Source: Rhynchopus sp. YZ270_cl-10
Taxonomy: Eukaryota; Euglenozoa; Diplonemea; Diplonemida; Diplonemidae
Reading direction: 5' to 3'
DNA: 64,000 nt
Assembly: GCA_964035575.1 (NCBI GenBank)
Contig: OZ037930.1
Coordinates: 62,001-126,000 of the forward strand
Shown here one piece after another: positions 33,001 to 43,930 of the stretch. Position 1 is the first letter of the stretch. Each line of letters starts with the position of its first letter. A model generated the notes under the pieces. That model ran no database searches and was not told where the DNA came from. It saw only the letters and a program-made list of their open reading frames with translations. The position numbers were made by a program, and so were the translations under genes.

Positions 33001-36000
33001 AATCCGGTTTCGCAAGGTAACAAAAAGGGCTTCATCGTTTCTTGACAAAAAATATTGCGAAAGGGATTCTTGCACCTCAGCGTTCCCTCCATGCATCAGT
33101 GCGATCATCAGCGTCAACGAATGAAAGACAATCCGCTCATCCTTTGCCTCAATCATGACCGCCACCAACGGGGCAAGACCTAGCCTGTCTATGTCGGACT
33201 GCACCTTCTTCATCCTCGCAGCATTGCCTTGAGCGAGGTACACCATGCGGGTCAACGTCTTCATCACGGCAAGCGTGGTCTCTGTGGACTTCTCCCACAG
33301 CTCATCGTTGACAGCACCGTCGATGAGTCGGAAGAGCGCAAGAAGATGTTCCGGGGAACCTTCGTCCAGCTTTTTTTGCAGAATTCTGGCAAGTCTGGTG
33401 TGCGCTTCTGGATCATCCTCACAGGCGTCGCCGACACAGGAGGAGAGGTTGCGGAAGAGCAGCCTGGTTGCGGTCACATACAATAGGTCGTGCCCGGTGT
33501 GGAGTAACGTTGCTAGTAAGGCTTCGGTTAGCTGATCGATGTCGTCGGTCTGCATGGCGGATGTGAACACTGTGGACATAAGGCGGTATGTGTTTCGATC
33601 TGCAAAGAGACGCATGAGGACGTTGCATGCCTGCAGCTTTGTTTCCATGATGCGCATTTGTGTGTCCGATGTCGTTTCTGTGCGTTCTCTCGCCGTATAG
33701 GTGTGCACCCTGGTTTGTTGGCGGGGCTGGAGAATTCCCATGATTTCGTTGGTCGCTTCCTCGCTTGTGTTTGTTTGCTGTGGGGCGTGGCGCGCCAAGG
33801 TACGGAGCAAAGGGGGAAGCATTGTGGTCAGCTCGGCGGTGCTGTAGCTTGCCGCCGCAATAAGCTGGTTGCACATTCTCAGAACCGCGGCAGTGAACTT
33901 CTGTTCGTGCAGGGCGTGAATATCCCCTTTCTGCCCAGACTTCTTCGGTGCCGCACGGCGAAGATGTTCATCCACCACACTCTTCAACTGATCCAAAAAA
34001 TCACGATGTTTTTGAGTCGCCGCCTGATCCGCAGAATCCGCAGCAGGCTCCAAATACACAGTAATAGCAAGCTCTGCAAAGGCGGCACGGATGAGCGGCG
34101 CCAACGGGTGGTCCACTGTGAGGATCAGCCCTTCGCGGATCACCTCTCGGGTCATGAAGCCTTGCACCCATTTGAGGGGCGCCTTGTTTCCTCCGTGGCA
34201 GACACGGCCGCAGAGGGTGAGCTGCGCTTCTAGGTAGTGAACGTTCTGGAGGGAGCGATGCTTGATAAAGTTGGCCATGCTCTGCCACTGTGTGTCGAAG
34301 CGGGAGCCGATCGCGACACGGGTCACCTTATCCTCTGCCTCCTCCTCGGTGTCGCCCCTGGCCGCGTTTTGCTTGCGGAGGAGTGACTTCATGTGTCCCA
34401 GCAGGCTGGTCGTCTTCTTGTCGTGCCCTCCCACGCGAGACGCAAAGACAGGGTCTCCCGAGAGTGCCTTCGTGCCTTCGATGGCGTTCTCCGCATTGCG
34501 CACCTCTGTGCGAAGGGCCTGGAGCAGTTCGTTGCGTTCGCCTATACATTCAGCGCAGATCAAAAGCTTGCGCACCGTGCCCGATTCCTTGAGAGGGTGG
34601 TATTCACAAACTAAACCAAAATTTCTGACACCCACGGGTGGATTGTGTTCAGCGACCCGGTCTTTGTACACCAAAGAAATTTCTACGATTGGAACAGAGC
34701 GGAGTACCGCACCACGCTTTTCCCTGCGGAAGGTAACGTAGCCACTGGTTAAGGAAAACCACTGTCGCCTCCAGCGGGGTGCAACGGCAGGGATTTCGCA
34801 TTTCCATACCCACGCGCCGGAGGAAGCTTGGACGGCGCTCTGGGATTGAATCGCGACGTAGCTTGCCCATGAAGCAGCGCTGGGGCGTTTCTCCCTGTAG
34901 AGGAAGGAGCGGATGGATTGGTGCGACGGTGATACGAAGTCGTCGTGTGTACCAAGGAGGCCTTCCATGATGGCTACCTCTGTGTCTGCGGTGCTGCTGT
35001 CGAAGCCGTCGTCCAAGAGCATCTCCTCATCGCCATCCGAATCCGCTGAGCTCAAGGAGCTTTCGCTGCTCGAGACGTTAGAGTCGTCGCATAGCAGTCC
35101 TTGACTCCGTGCCTTCTGGTCTGCTTCGTAGCGTGATAAGAAGCGGCGTACCTTTCGTTCGGTGGAAGGAGGAAATGTGTTGTAAGGTTTGATATGCAAA
35201 CCGTCAATAGGATGCGCAACAATCGGATAAAAGACACGAAGTGAATTGATATTGCACGACTTCAACTTCGCAGTGGATGCTGCAGTTTGAGTGACAATAC
35301 CATCTGCTGTTGTGCTGGTTTCCTTTTGACTGTCCGAAGCTAAACCACTCAGACAGAGCCCTATATCCTCTTGATTAGAAGCCACTGCTTCACCTTCGCA
35401 GACACAGCAGGCAGAGAGGAGCGTCAGATAGGTAGGGTTCCTGCCGTATTGAGGCACCAAAAAGCAGAAACTCTCAAGCTGGCGTTGGTTGAGCGACAGC
35501 AAAATCTGTTTATTATCCGAGACGATCTGCATCAACGCGGACGCAATATTCAGCTCATGCTTTAACTGCGTCTCCAAAAACGGAATGTACTTCGCCAAAC
35601 GTACCCCCAAATCCTTCGACCCTCGGATCATCTGCTCCACCAAGCGGAAGCCTAGCTTATAGATCGTGAGCATCACCCCTGCCTGCTTTGAAATGTCGTC
35701 CAGAGATTGTCCGCCCTTTTCTAAAGGGGTTTGGAGGATGCCGAAGATGAGGGTGTCTACGCCTTGTTCAAAAAGGATACGTTGTGCTTGGTGGGAAGGG
35801 CGGGGGAGCACGTCTTCGAGGACGTCTAGTTCGGCGTTTGCGGAGACATTGCTGATGGCGCGGATGAGGCGGTGCAGATACGCAGAGGTCTCCGCAGCAA
35901 GGCGCTCCCCTTGTGCAATCTCCTGAGAGTTGATCTCAACAACACGCTTTCTGCCGCGCCAGTCTTCGCTTTCGGCGGCAACAACCCGTTTTGTAGACCA

Positions 36001-37365
36001 ATGTGAGATAAATCCCTGCAAAACATTGGCCGGGGAAATGAATGATAGCAAATCCGCACGCACCGTCGCTTTGACGACACGGATTGCAAAAACGTCCTCG
36101 AAATAGCCTTTGGAAACCGCATCCACTTCGCCTACACCGTGCGCTGTGGAGGTTGCGGATCTCGGCACGCCAGAGGAAGTAAGAGAATGGGTACCATGCA
36201 GCCAGAGTTGCGAATGAACGAATTGAATGCGGGAAAACCCTTGCCGTGTTACGCAGGACTCTTCATTGTCGTTGTCGAGGGGCTGGAAGGTGACCAATGT
36301 GTTCGGATCCCCTGCATTCGGTACGGTTGTCACGGAGGTAGATGACTTGCCATGCTCCCCCTTTTCAATGAGAACCGCGAGGTACCTCTGCGTCGTGAGG
36401 TGCTTCAAACGGTAGCGCCGCTTCTTGTACTCCGCCCCACCTCCTTGGGTGCTGTCTTCACCTTCCACGATGAAGAGCGAGTTCGTCGAGTACTCTAGAT
36501 CGAGCACGTTGTACGTAGACTTGTCCACCTTGCAGAGGTCAAGCCACACATTCGCACCTATCTCGCTTTCATGCTGGTCGTATGACACCTTTAGAAACCC
36601 TTCCTTTTCCTTGTGGAAGATGACAATCATGTCCAAGCAACGTACCGCATTTTTCGGTGGAATGACAGCATCTGGTCCGTAATTTTCGTATGAAGACACA
36701 ATCCATGCTGCACCGCGGGAATCGGTACCTTGAAACCCTGCGAGCATCCGAGAGGAAGGTGGCAGACCACGTTCCGCCAGGACAGCGTTGTTCATCCCTG
36801 AGAAGGCTTCTAGGGCAGGGGATTTGATGGAGGCGAGGTTCAGGTACAGCCCGCAGGCGACGTTGACAATGAAGAGCTGGTCGCTCCGGCGGACGCGTTC
36901 GCCGTCTTCGCGGACTTTGTGGCGGGGGAGAAGCTTCCACAGGTCGCGGCGGACTCCTGTCTCATCGACCAAATCCTTCACATCGCGTGGGTGCTCCAGA
37001 ACGACGTCGACCTCACCGTTGCTGTCCTTGCTTGAGAGGTAGAGATGCGAGTACACGTTGAGGAGACGCACCGTTTGTCCGTACTGCAGGTAGCGCGTTT
37101 CGCCTGCTTGCGCGTCGAGGGTGGTGACAGTGAAAACCCGTCTCTCAGCGAACAGCGGCCCTGTACGCACTGCCTGCGCCGGGTTCGACGCGCCGCGTTC
37201 ATCAAAGAGTGCAGGGGCGGGGGTGACCGCCTTCGCGTCGTGTGTCTGGCTGTGCACTACAGGGTAGCACGTTGCACCAAGCCACTCAACGGACAGCGAG
37301 TCACGCATATGAGATGCCTCGAAGACTACATAGTCCCCAGCACAGAGGTCCCCTTGTGGGTGCAT
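30041..37365 (-). CDS. Inositol 1,4,5-trisphosphate receptor-type calcium channel with embedded PH domain
   Basis: Three exons: 37365-30667, 30609-30514 and 30466-30041. Both junctions are GT-AG and phase 0, giving about 2,406 residues. Order of parts: N-terminal Ins145/MIR-type trefoil region (1-440, for example GDYVVFEASHMRDS, YSHLYLSS, CGLYLNLA, RRYRLKHLTTQRYLAV), RIH-like helical region (about 490-720), an acidic Ser-rich linker (755-800), a PH domain (about 850-955: VWKCEIPAVAPRWRRQWFSL, FRREKRGAVLRSVPI, CEYHPLKESGTVRKLLICAE), long armadillo solenoid with RIH-associated region, then a transmembrane domain (from about 1,780). The selectivity filter reads GGGVGD (about 2062-2067), identical in type to IP3 receptors. 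It is followed by the last pore helix (FFVIIIVILLNIISGVIID). Then comes the linker zinc finger CFIC...HIKNDH (2128-2153) and a Pro/Ser-rich tail. IP3 receptors release Ca2+ from ER stores. The PH insertion is unusual. Confidence 0.9.
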
Positions 37366-37935
37366 GGTTGAAGCGATAGGCGGAGTGGTGGGGGGAAACG
37401 TGTACAGCGATGTACGCCCCGCAAGCAGGGGGGTGATTTAGGTGTGTGTGTTGTGTCGCATGAAAGGGGAAGAGGATGGGGAAGGAGAGGGTCCTGTGTT
37501 GGTGGGTGGGGAAGGGAGAGGCTTAAAGGGGGTATTGTCTAGGGACGTGTTTTATTGTTCACTTTGTCAAAATCTCTTTGTTTTTCTCTTTGTCTATTTT
37601 TCCTGCATTTTTTATTCTCTTCTTTGTACTTTCTTTTGTTTTGGTTGTTGTTAGATAAGCTCAATCGCCTATCGAGTTCTGTGAATAGCACGGAACTCCT
37701 TTTCATGTGTATCCATGGAAATCAGTATCATATGTGATACCGGGGTTTTAAAAAAATGATGGTAGCTTTTTGAGAAGGGAAAAATACAGAAAAAATACGA
37801 AAGTGACAGGCAGCTCAGAGGGGTTAGGGATGGGAGAGACGCTTATCTTAGTCGTACAAAAAAATGGTAGTTGTTGATGCAGGTACCGACCACTCCACGT
37901 ACGATGCCAGCCATCCGGATGAAAAGAGCAAAGTA
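37366..37935. repeat. Spacer with partial interspersed-repeat copy
   Basis: G/T-rich and C/T-rich low-complexity DNA upstream of the IP3-receptor start. At about 37866-37925 is a short copy of the GCAGGCAC/ACGTACGATGCCAGCCATCC repeat, ending at the stop codon of the next gene. Confidence 0.55.
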
Positions 37936-39054
37936 TCACTCACTGCTGTGGGGGTACAGATGTCTTGTCGCAATGACGTCATCTTCTTGCATGAAAACAA
38001 CCACACTTGAACACGGCGATATCCAAAACGGCGTACCGCGGGTTGGGTCCCGTACCTCACGTACACGTGACATGGTCCGCACATGGTACTGGAGTAGGGA
38101 TACCTTGCAGCCGTCAAAAACATTTTCGTAGTCGTCGTACGCTATCTTGGCCACAAGGTACTGCTCACAGGGCGTGAACCGCAAGCCATCGACAGACCCC
38201 TGCACGTCAATGCTGTCAATGTACGTGCCGCTCCAATCATAGAGTGCTGCGTAGCCTTTCTCTCCTATAACACAGAGCGAGGCGGACCGTGAAAGCGCCA
38301 TGTCGAGCCCTGCCACAGGCATACGTGCCACAGTAACACCTGTGTTCACATCCCACATACGTGTGTTCTTCTCCTTCCTGGAAGAGGTCATCACCCACCC
38401 ACCACAGGGGGATACGGCCACAGCCAAGCAGGCGAAGTGTGTGAGAGTGCGGAGCAACGTCAGGTCGTTGTCATACACAGTGACGCCGTTTCTAATCAGT
38501 GCTACAACCACATCGCCACACGCGTACACTGCTGTCGAGGTGCGGTCTACCTTGCGGAGCATCTCCCCGCTCGGCAGCGCCACCTTCAGCAAGAAATCCT
38601 TGCACGCCAGGTAGCAGTGCGTCCTGCACTTCGAGATCGCAGGCGCACCGTACACATTACCGCCCACTTTGAACGAGAAAGACCTGTTGAAGGTTTCTGT
38701 GTCGAATCCGCAAACACACCCACTCCGGGTACTATAGACACAGAGCCTTCCACAACACGACAGCGAACACGACACGTATGAGTCCGCTATGAGGTGCTCT
38801 ACATTGGACTCAGCAGGACACCTCATGTCAGCCCAGCGGCAGGCAAGCACGACCTGCACCCCTGCATCAAACGCAGTGTCCTGCAGACGGCACGTCCCCT
38901 CCACCACCTCAGTGCCGATGCGCATCTCGACAGACGCAGGCGAGACAGCAAGCGCCCTGCACGCAGCCTCCTTTGCCGCTGCTGCGTCCACGTCGCACGG
39001 CACCTCCACTGTCGCAGTCGCGCCTGACTCTTGCAGCACAAAGGTCACATCCAT
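37936..39054 (-). CDS. Ubiquitin-like N-terminus plus beta-propeller protein
   Basis: Starts MDVTFVLQESGATATVEV at 39054. A longer frame upstream would give a Cys/Leu-rich leader without support, and the acceptor-like ACCTCACGAAG lies just before this ATG. 372 residues. Residues 1-73 have a beta-grasp (ubiquitin-like) pattern: two strands, a helix (AAAAKEAACRALA) and ending GVQVVLACRW. The rest has WD40-like blades (AISKCRTHCYLACKDF, CLAVAVSPCGGWVMTSSRKE, NTRMWDVNTGVTVARM, GLRFTPCEQYLVAKIAY). Such proteins are usually scaffolds. The same N-terminal layout precedes LRRs in the gene at 59958-60980. Single exon. No closer family is recognised. Confidence 0.65.
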   Translation of the reverse strand: MDVTFVLQESGATATVEVPCDVDAAAAKEAACRALAVSPASVEMRIGTEVVEGTCRLQDTAFDAGVQVVLACRWADMRCPAESNVEHLIADSYVSCSLSCCGRLCVYSTRSGCVCGFDTETFNRSFSFKVGGNVYGAPAISKCRTHCYLACKDFLLKVALPSGEMLRKVDRTSTAVYACGDVVVALIRNGVTVYDNDLTLLRTLTHFACLAVAVSPCGGWVMTSSRKEKNTRMWDVNTGVTVARMPVAGLDMALSRSASLCVIGEKGYAALYDWSGTYIDSIDVQGSVDGLRFTPCEQYLVAKIAYDDYENVFDGCKVSLLQYHVRTMSRVREVRDPTRGTPFWISPCSSVVVFMQEDDVIATRHLYPHSSE

Positions 39055-39235
39055 TGTTTTGTGTTTTCTTCGTGAGGTCCAAAGCAGTAAGTTTGCTCCC
39101 CCGCTGACAGGGTTGCGGTAGTGGGGGAGAGCTGTGGTTCTGATGTGTATGTCAACATGGCCACCCGAACACATCAGTTATCGTACAATCATCGGGTGTT
39201 CAAAATCAGTGCTTCGAAGTGACTCCCTAAAGTGG

Positions 39236-39535
39236 GAATATGGCCGAACAGGGGAAGCATTGGTGTGGCTTAGGAGGGCAAGCGGGTATTGCCTAGGAAC
39301 GTAGTTTAAAAAAAATGATGGCAGCTTTTTTGTAGTTTCGACATCACCTGTCCGAGGACAACCTTTTTTTGAAAATATTTGAGAATTATTACTGAAGAAG
39401 ACATAAAGCACGGGTCTGGAGATACGTTGTTCGGTATGGCCGAACAGGGGAAGCATGGGTGGGTGTGGCGTGACAAGCGGGTATTGCCTAGGAACATAGT
39501 TTAAAAAAAAAACGATGGCAGCTTTTTTGTTTACA
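39236..39535. repeat. Direct duplication of a 95-bp block
   Basis: ATGGCCGAACAGGGGAAGCA at 39239 and again at 39435, each followed by GGCGGGTATTGCCTAGGAAC-like sequence, a poly(A) run and GATGGCAGCTTTTTTGT. The spacing is about 196 bp. A diverged fragment (AAATGATGGTAGCTTTTTGA) occurs at about 37754. Confidence 0.75.
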
Positions 39536-40164
39536 TGTGAACATAGTATTGGTGTAGTCGAGGGTCAGTTAGGTTGCTACAAAGTCTTCACAGGGTAAAA
39601 AGGAAGCTGGGGTCAGATTTTTTTTTTTTTTTTTGACCTATTTTTTGCACGTTTTCGGTGCCATTACCCCCCTAAAAATATTTTAGACTTCTGAGCACTA
39701 AAAAATTTACCGAGGGGGTCTGTCCAGTACCTGTAAAAAAGGAGCACGACTGACCTTCGACCACACCAATGATTGAGAAAAAAGACACAAAGTTGATAGT
39801 CACAACAGACCCAATACAGTGGGGGGCAATAGAACGGGTGCGTCTAATTATGGGTAAATCAAATATTTACGCATAATTCAGTTATCGATCTCTGTACTGT
39901 TGCGCCCCACCGTATGTGAATATGTCGAACAATGGATCTCTCCAGACCCGTGATAAAGTAGATGAAAAAGAACGAAAACAGAACCGATAGAACCGCCCGA
40001 AGGCACTGAAGGGAAGGGGCAGACTGCAATGAGAGTCTGAACACGGGAATAGAAACAAAAAATGCATATAAAACTGCATAAAACTGACCCGGCAGCTCAG
40101 AGGGGTAAGGGATGGGAGAGAGAGAGAGCCGCTCATCCTGGTCTGTACGTCTGTACAAAAAAAA
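39536..40164. other. Spacer, AT-rich
   Basis: Poly(T) tracts and low-complexity DNA between repeat copies. No gene is recognised. CGGCAGCTCAGAGGGGTAAGGGATGGGAGAGA at 40090 also occurs, slightly changed, at about 37808. Confidence 0.45.
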
Positions 40165-40440
40165 GTGAAGTTATTAATGCAGGCACCTCCGACTGACCCA
40201 CGTACGATGCCAGCCATCCGGATGAAAGCACAAGTACCCTGCGGCCAACAACAGAAGATGTAAAAAGGAAACCTAATGACTGGCCCGTACCGTAAGAGAA
40301 CGAGGGCGGTTCACAACCGCTCGACAGCCGGCGGCCCACCTTCCGTTGAAGAGTTGTGAGCTTACAGGTACTGCAGTTCGCTGCACCCAACGCTTGATGC
40401 ACGATAGTCTACACAAGAGAGCAGAAACCCAAAAACACAA
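40165..40440. repeat. Near full-length copy of the SINE-like interspersed repeat
   Basis: Starts GTGAAGTTATTAATGCAGGC, continues through CGTACGATGCCAGCCATCCG, AGATGTAAAAAGGAAACC and GAGCTTACAGGTACT, and ends GAGAGCAGAAACCC with an A-rich tail. The same 265-275 bp order is present at 56825-57115. Shorter 5' parts occur at 29816, 37866 and 48695. Confidence 0.75.
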
Positions 40441-40942
40441 AAAGGGGTGGGCGGGGGGTCACAACATCTCTCTCTTGGCGCCCCATGCTGTACCGACAGT
40501 TGGGCCTCACCCTTCCTCTTAGGGATATACATGGACGTCCTTAAAAAAAGCAGAACAGTTTTTTTTAGATGCTTGCTGAAGGAACACCCACCAGGTATTT
40601 CCAGCCACCTTTCCACGGCAACACTCGCGTATTGATGCAATCGGCTTTTTGCGGTGGCTGTGACCGCACCCCCCCACCCTCGCCCCCTCCTCCCTTCCTC
40701 CCACAGATGCATGTAACTCGCGCTGCCCAGTGATTTAGGTTTGTGCTCTTCTGACTTTATGCGAGAAAAAATACCCTTCTCTACACTGCTACCCCTGCTT
40801 CTTTGAGCATGATCCTCCCGCAAGAGTCGCCACTCTTGAACCCGCACAACAAAAATAATATAAAAACCCCGTTCGCCTTTTGTTTAGTTGGTACGCTGTC
40901 CACGTCGTGTGCCTCGCTGTTGCAAAGGCCTGCTTCGTACCA

Positions 40943-42697
40943 CTACGACACTAACTTGAACGGCAGAAGAGTGTCCAACGACGGGTCGGAGGACCCCGTC
41001 TGCCGCACTGTGGAATCCTCATAGGCACTGCGCATCTCTGACGAGGGCGCTTCCTTCCCACCCTCCCCCTCACCTGCGCACATCTCCTGGCGCCGTAAGA
41101 ACCACGTGCAGCCAGACATGACCAGCGACGCCACCAGCATCACCAAGGCAAGCGTGCACAGCACGTACACACCAGCATAGCTGCTGCCACCCGAAGACCC
41201 GCCTGGAGCAGGCGTGTCCCGCACCTCTGGCGCGGGGGCTTTTGTAAGTGGCGGCGCTGTGTGTGGTGGCACAGTATGCGGCACATAGGCGGGTGTTGTT
41301 GTGGGTGCTGCTGTGGGCACAGAAATTGGTGGTGCTGGTGTGGGTCCTGCTGTTGGCATTGCTGTGGGAACAGAAGTTGGTGGTGCTGCTGCGGGTGTTG
41401 CTGTGGGTACTGCTGTTGGCAAAGAAGTTGGTGGTGCTGGTGTGGGTCCTGCTGTTGGCACAGCAGTTGTGGGTGTTGCTGTGGGCACAGAAGTTGGTGG
41501 CGCTGCTGTGGGCGCTGCTGTTGGCATTGCTGTGGGCACGGAAGTGGGCGTAAGTGTAGCAGGTGCCGTTGTGGGTGGCGCAGGTGTCGGTGGCGCCACT
41601 GTGCTGGGCGCGTCTGTTGACTGCGGGATGTCCATCACAAGCAGGCTGGTGCTGGTCGTCATGTACAACGTGCCGTTGCAGAAGGACATTATGTTTGCGT
41701 TCTTCCCTGTGTACACTGTCATGGACACGACCACGTTCGCGGCATCGGACACGTCGATCACGTACATTAAGTCCTCATACCAGCGGGTCACGAAGACCAT
41801 ACTCGCATCGAGCTCGATTCTTAGCTCCATTAGACTCGCAGTCGTGTCGAAGAATTTGAAGCTCTTTACCAAGGACACCTCACCCTCCCAACTGTCTGCC
41901 TGCAGCACCACCACGTACTCCCCACTCACGTCAAACCCGACGAGGATGTTCTCTGCTGCGACCATCCGTGCCATCTGCACGCCTATCGTCTGCTGCTGCA
42001 ACAACGACGGCGCAGCCGGGTCCGAGGTGTCAAACACATACAGCGTCGAGGTGCCGCCATCACCCGCCACACTGCACAGAAGATACTTCCCGCTCACTGC
42101 CAGTGCGGTCTGCCCCGCCCCGACGAACACTGCCTTGGCCACCACCCCCGTCTCCACATGAAACGGGTACACATTGCGCTTCCTTAATGCAGCGCTTAGT
42201 GTAGAGGAATAAACTTTTACTGCAATGTACCCATACGGAGTGCCCGGGAGCGAGACGGTGTTCTCCACCATGCAATCCACAGGGACAGGCAGGAAGGTGA
42301 CTCTTGGCGTCCCAGTTGCGAAGTTTGTGATGCCAACCTTTGCGTTGTTGAGCCCCGTCGCGTACATCGTGGAGTTGATGCGGACAGCGTTTTGTTGCAT
42401 GCCTGATGCCAAGCAAGCAGGATCGTTTCCTGTTCCGTACATCGTTTCGTTGTGTGTCGCGAGGTCCACCCCACCCCAACACAGTGTCCCCACGAAGACC
42501 ACCCCAGGTGCACTCGACACACACGAGGCAACTACGTCACTCCCAGAACCTGAGAGTCCCACAACGCTGTCATCATTATTCGTCAGGTTGACAGGAAAGA
42601 ATAGCCCCTCACCCGGTGTAGCTGTCAACGGCGCAAACCCCTCCACAGCGGTAGCACAGAAGACTATGAACACTGCAGTGTAGCAACATCGAGCCAT
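40943..42697 (-). CDS. Type I membrane glycoprotein with propeller ectodomain and Pro/Thr stalk
   Basis: Start at MARCCYTAVF (42697), which gives an ideal signal peptide (1-20, ending AVEG). The upstream in-frame Met gives a poor leader. 584 residues. Residues 21-360 are a beta-rich ectodomain with several N-glycosylation sequons (NLTN, NETM, NSTM, NGTL) and repeating strands (YLLCSVAGDGGTSTLYVFDT, NILVGFDVSGEYVVVL, LMYVIDVSDAANVVVSM) of LVIVD/beta-propeller type. Residues 360-490 are a mucin-like stalk of PTAAPT/PPTSVPTA repeats, then a Gly/Ser spacer. A transmembrane helix spans about 509-533 (VYVLCTLALVMLVASLVMSG), followed by a 50-residue acidic cytoplasmic tail. A cell-surface receptor or adhesin role is inferred from layout only. 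The antisense frames over the stalk are artefacts. Confidence 0.75.
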   Translation of the reverse strand: MARCCYTAVFIVFCATAVEGFAPLTATPGEGLFFPVNLTNNDDSVVGLSGSGSDVVASCVSSAPGVVFVGTLCWGGVDLATHNETMYGTGNDPACLASGMQQNAVRINSTMYATGLNNAKVGITNFATGTPRVTFLPVPVDCMVENTVSLPGTPYGYIAVKVYSSTLSAALRKRNVYPFHVETGVVAKAVFVGAGQTALAVSGKYLLCSVAGDGGTSTLYVFDTSDPAAPSLLQQQTIGVQMARMVAAENILVGFDVSGEYVVVLQADSWEGEVSLVKSFKFFDTTASLMELRIELDASMVFVTRWYEDLMYVIDVSDAANVVVSMTVYTGKNANIMSFCNGTLYMTTSTSLLVMDIPQSTDAPSTVAPPTPAPPTTAPATLTPTSVPTAMPTAAPTAAPPTSVPTATPTTAVPTAGPTPAPPTSLPTAVPTATPAAAPPTSVPTAMPTAGPTPAPPISVPTAAPTTTPAYVPHTVPPHTAPPLTKAPAPEVRDTPAPGGSSGGSSYAGVYVLCTLALVMLVASLVMSGCTWFLRRQEMCAGEGEGGKEAPSSEMRSAYEDSTVRQTGSSDPSLDTLLPFKLVS

Positions 42698-42990
42698 GAT
42701 GAGGGGAGGGACAGTGCCCCGGAGGTGGTGCTTGCAAGATGGGTTGGTGGTGTTGCCATTCCCTGTGATGTGTTGATTTTGTGGGGCGGGAAAAGCAGAA
42801 ACGTTGCAAGATGCATATGCCCTGTGCACATCAGGAACATCTAAAAGCTAGAGGGTACACAACAATACCAATGTTCTTTTTATGTCATAATGTGGTCACT
42901 TCACACTGCGTTGTTTTCCCCCCTCCCCCTCCCTCCCCCCCTTTCCCCTACGCAGCACACCACACACATATCAGATTTTTTTTTTTATGT

Positions 42991-43930
42991 TTATTCCGAA
43001 TCGTTTTCGAAGCTAAGGGAGTTCAGGACAGATTTACGACGTTCCTTTTTGGTGCGTTTCGCACGCTTCGCCGCGGGAGCTGAGGCGAGAAGGTCGAGTT
43101 TGTCCTCCGCTGCCACTGCTGGGGCGGCAGTGTCGGCAGGGGGTGCGGTGTCTATTGCTTCTGGTGCGGCTGCTTCTTCGAGTCTCACTGTAGCAACACC
43201 ACCGGGCACGTCGCCACTTACAGCTGGCACCCCTGCTGCTGCCGCTGTTTGGGGCATTGCTACCGAGGGAGAAGGGGGTGAGGATGGAGAGGGTGCCACC
43301 TTCACCGCAGCCTCCTTCTGTGTTTTTCCTTCTTGAGCGTTCGGCTTGGGCAGTGTTGTAGAGTCTGGCTGTGCATCGTCCTGATCATCGTGTGTCTGTT
43401 TGTTGTGAGATATGTATTGATCTTGAATTATGAATCGTTCAAAAAAAAGGGGGAAAAAGAGGGTGAATAGAACATACATCTACGGTGCGTTCGCCCCTCC
43501 CTCCACGCTTTCGCTTGCGTCCCTGCTGCGTGCCTCCCTTCTTCCCCCCTTTTCCTCCATTCGCAGTGCGGTCAGTGTAGCTGACTGCCAAGGCCGTCCC
43601 TTCCACCTCTGCCCCGCTGAGCGCCACTGCTGCTTCTGCTGCAGCGTCGGAGGCGAATGTCAGCAGTGCCAGCGCCTTGCGGGGTACATGCGTCACACGC
43701 TCGACACACCCGTCACCGCCGCACCGTTCACTAAAGAACCCCTCCACGTCACCCTTCTCCCACACCGGAGGTAGTTTCTCTACCACAACACCGCGGCCAC
43801 CTGACGGGGCAGGAGCAGGCTGGGAAGGAGCAGGAGCAGGAGAGCCCTCAGCTGCAGATGCTTCGGCAGGCACAGCAGCAGGGAGTGGTGTGGTGGTCTC
43901 AGTGGCCCTCTCTGTGGGGTCGGGTGACAT
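42991..43930 (-). CDS. RRM-domain RNA-binding protein
   Basis: Two exons, 43930-43478 and 43395-42991 (donor GTATGTT, acceptor CAAACAG, phase 0), 285 residues. The N-terminal 45 residues are Ala/Pro-rich. An RNA-recognition motif spans about 48-118, with RNP2-like VVVEKLP and RNP1-like RKALALLTF. A Gly/Lys/Arg-rich linker (NGGKGGKKGG, GRKRKRGGRGE) follows, then an Ala/Pro/acidic region and a basic end (AAKRAKRTKKERRK) that looks like a nuclear or nucleolar signal. The C-terminal basic RRM layout resembles La-related or nucleolar RNA-binding proteins, but I see no La motif. An acceptor-like CCTCCTCCCCAAG lies directly before the ATG. Confidence 0.75.

Noticed and set aside
41261-42161. Plus-strand frames rich in Gly/Val/Cys
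   Set aside because: Antisense to the Pro/Thr stalk and ectodomain of the glycoprotein gene, whose signal peptide and membrane segment show the true strand.
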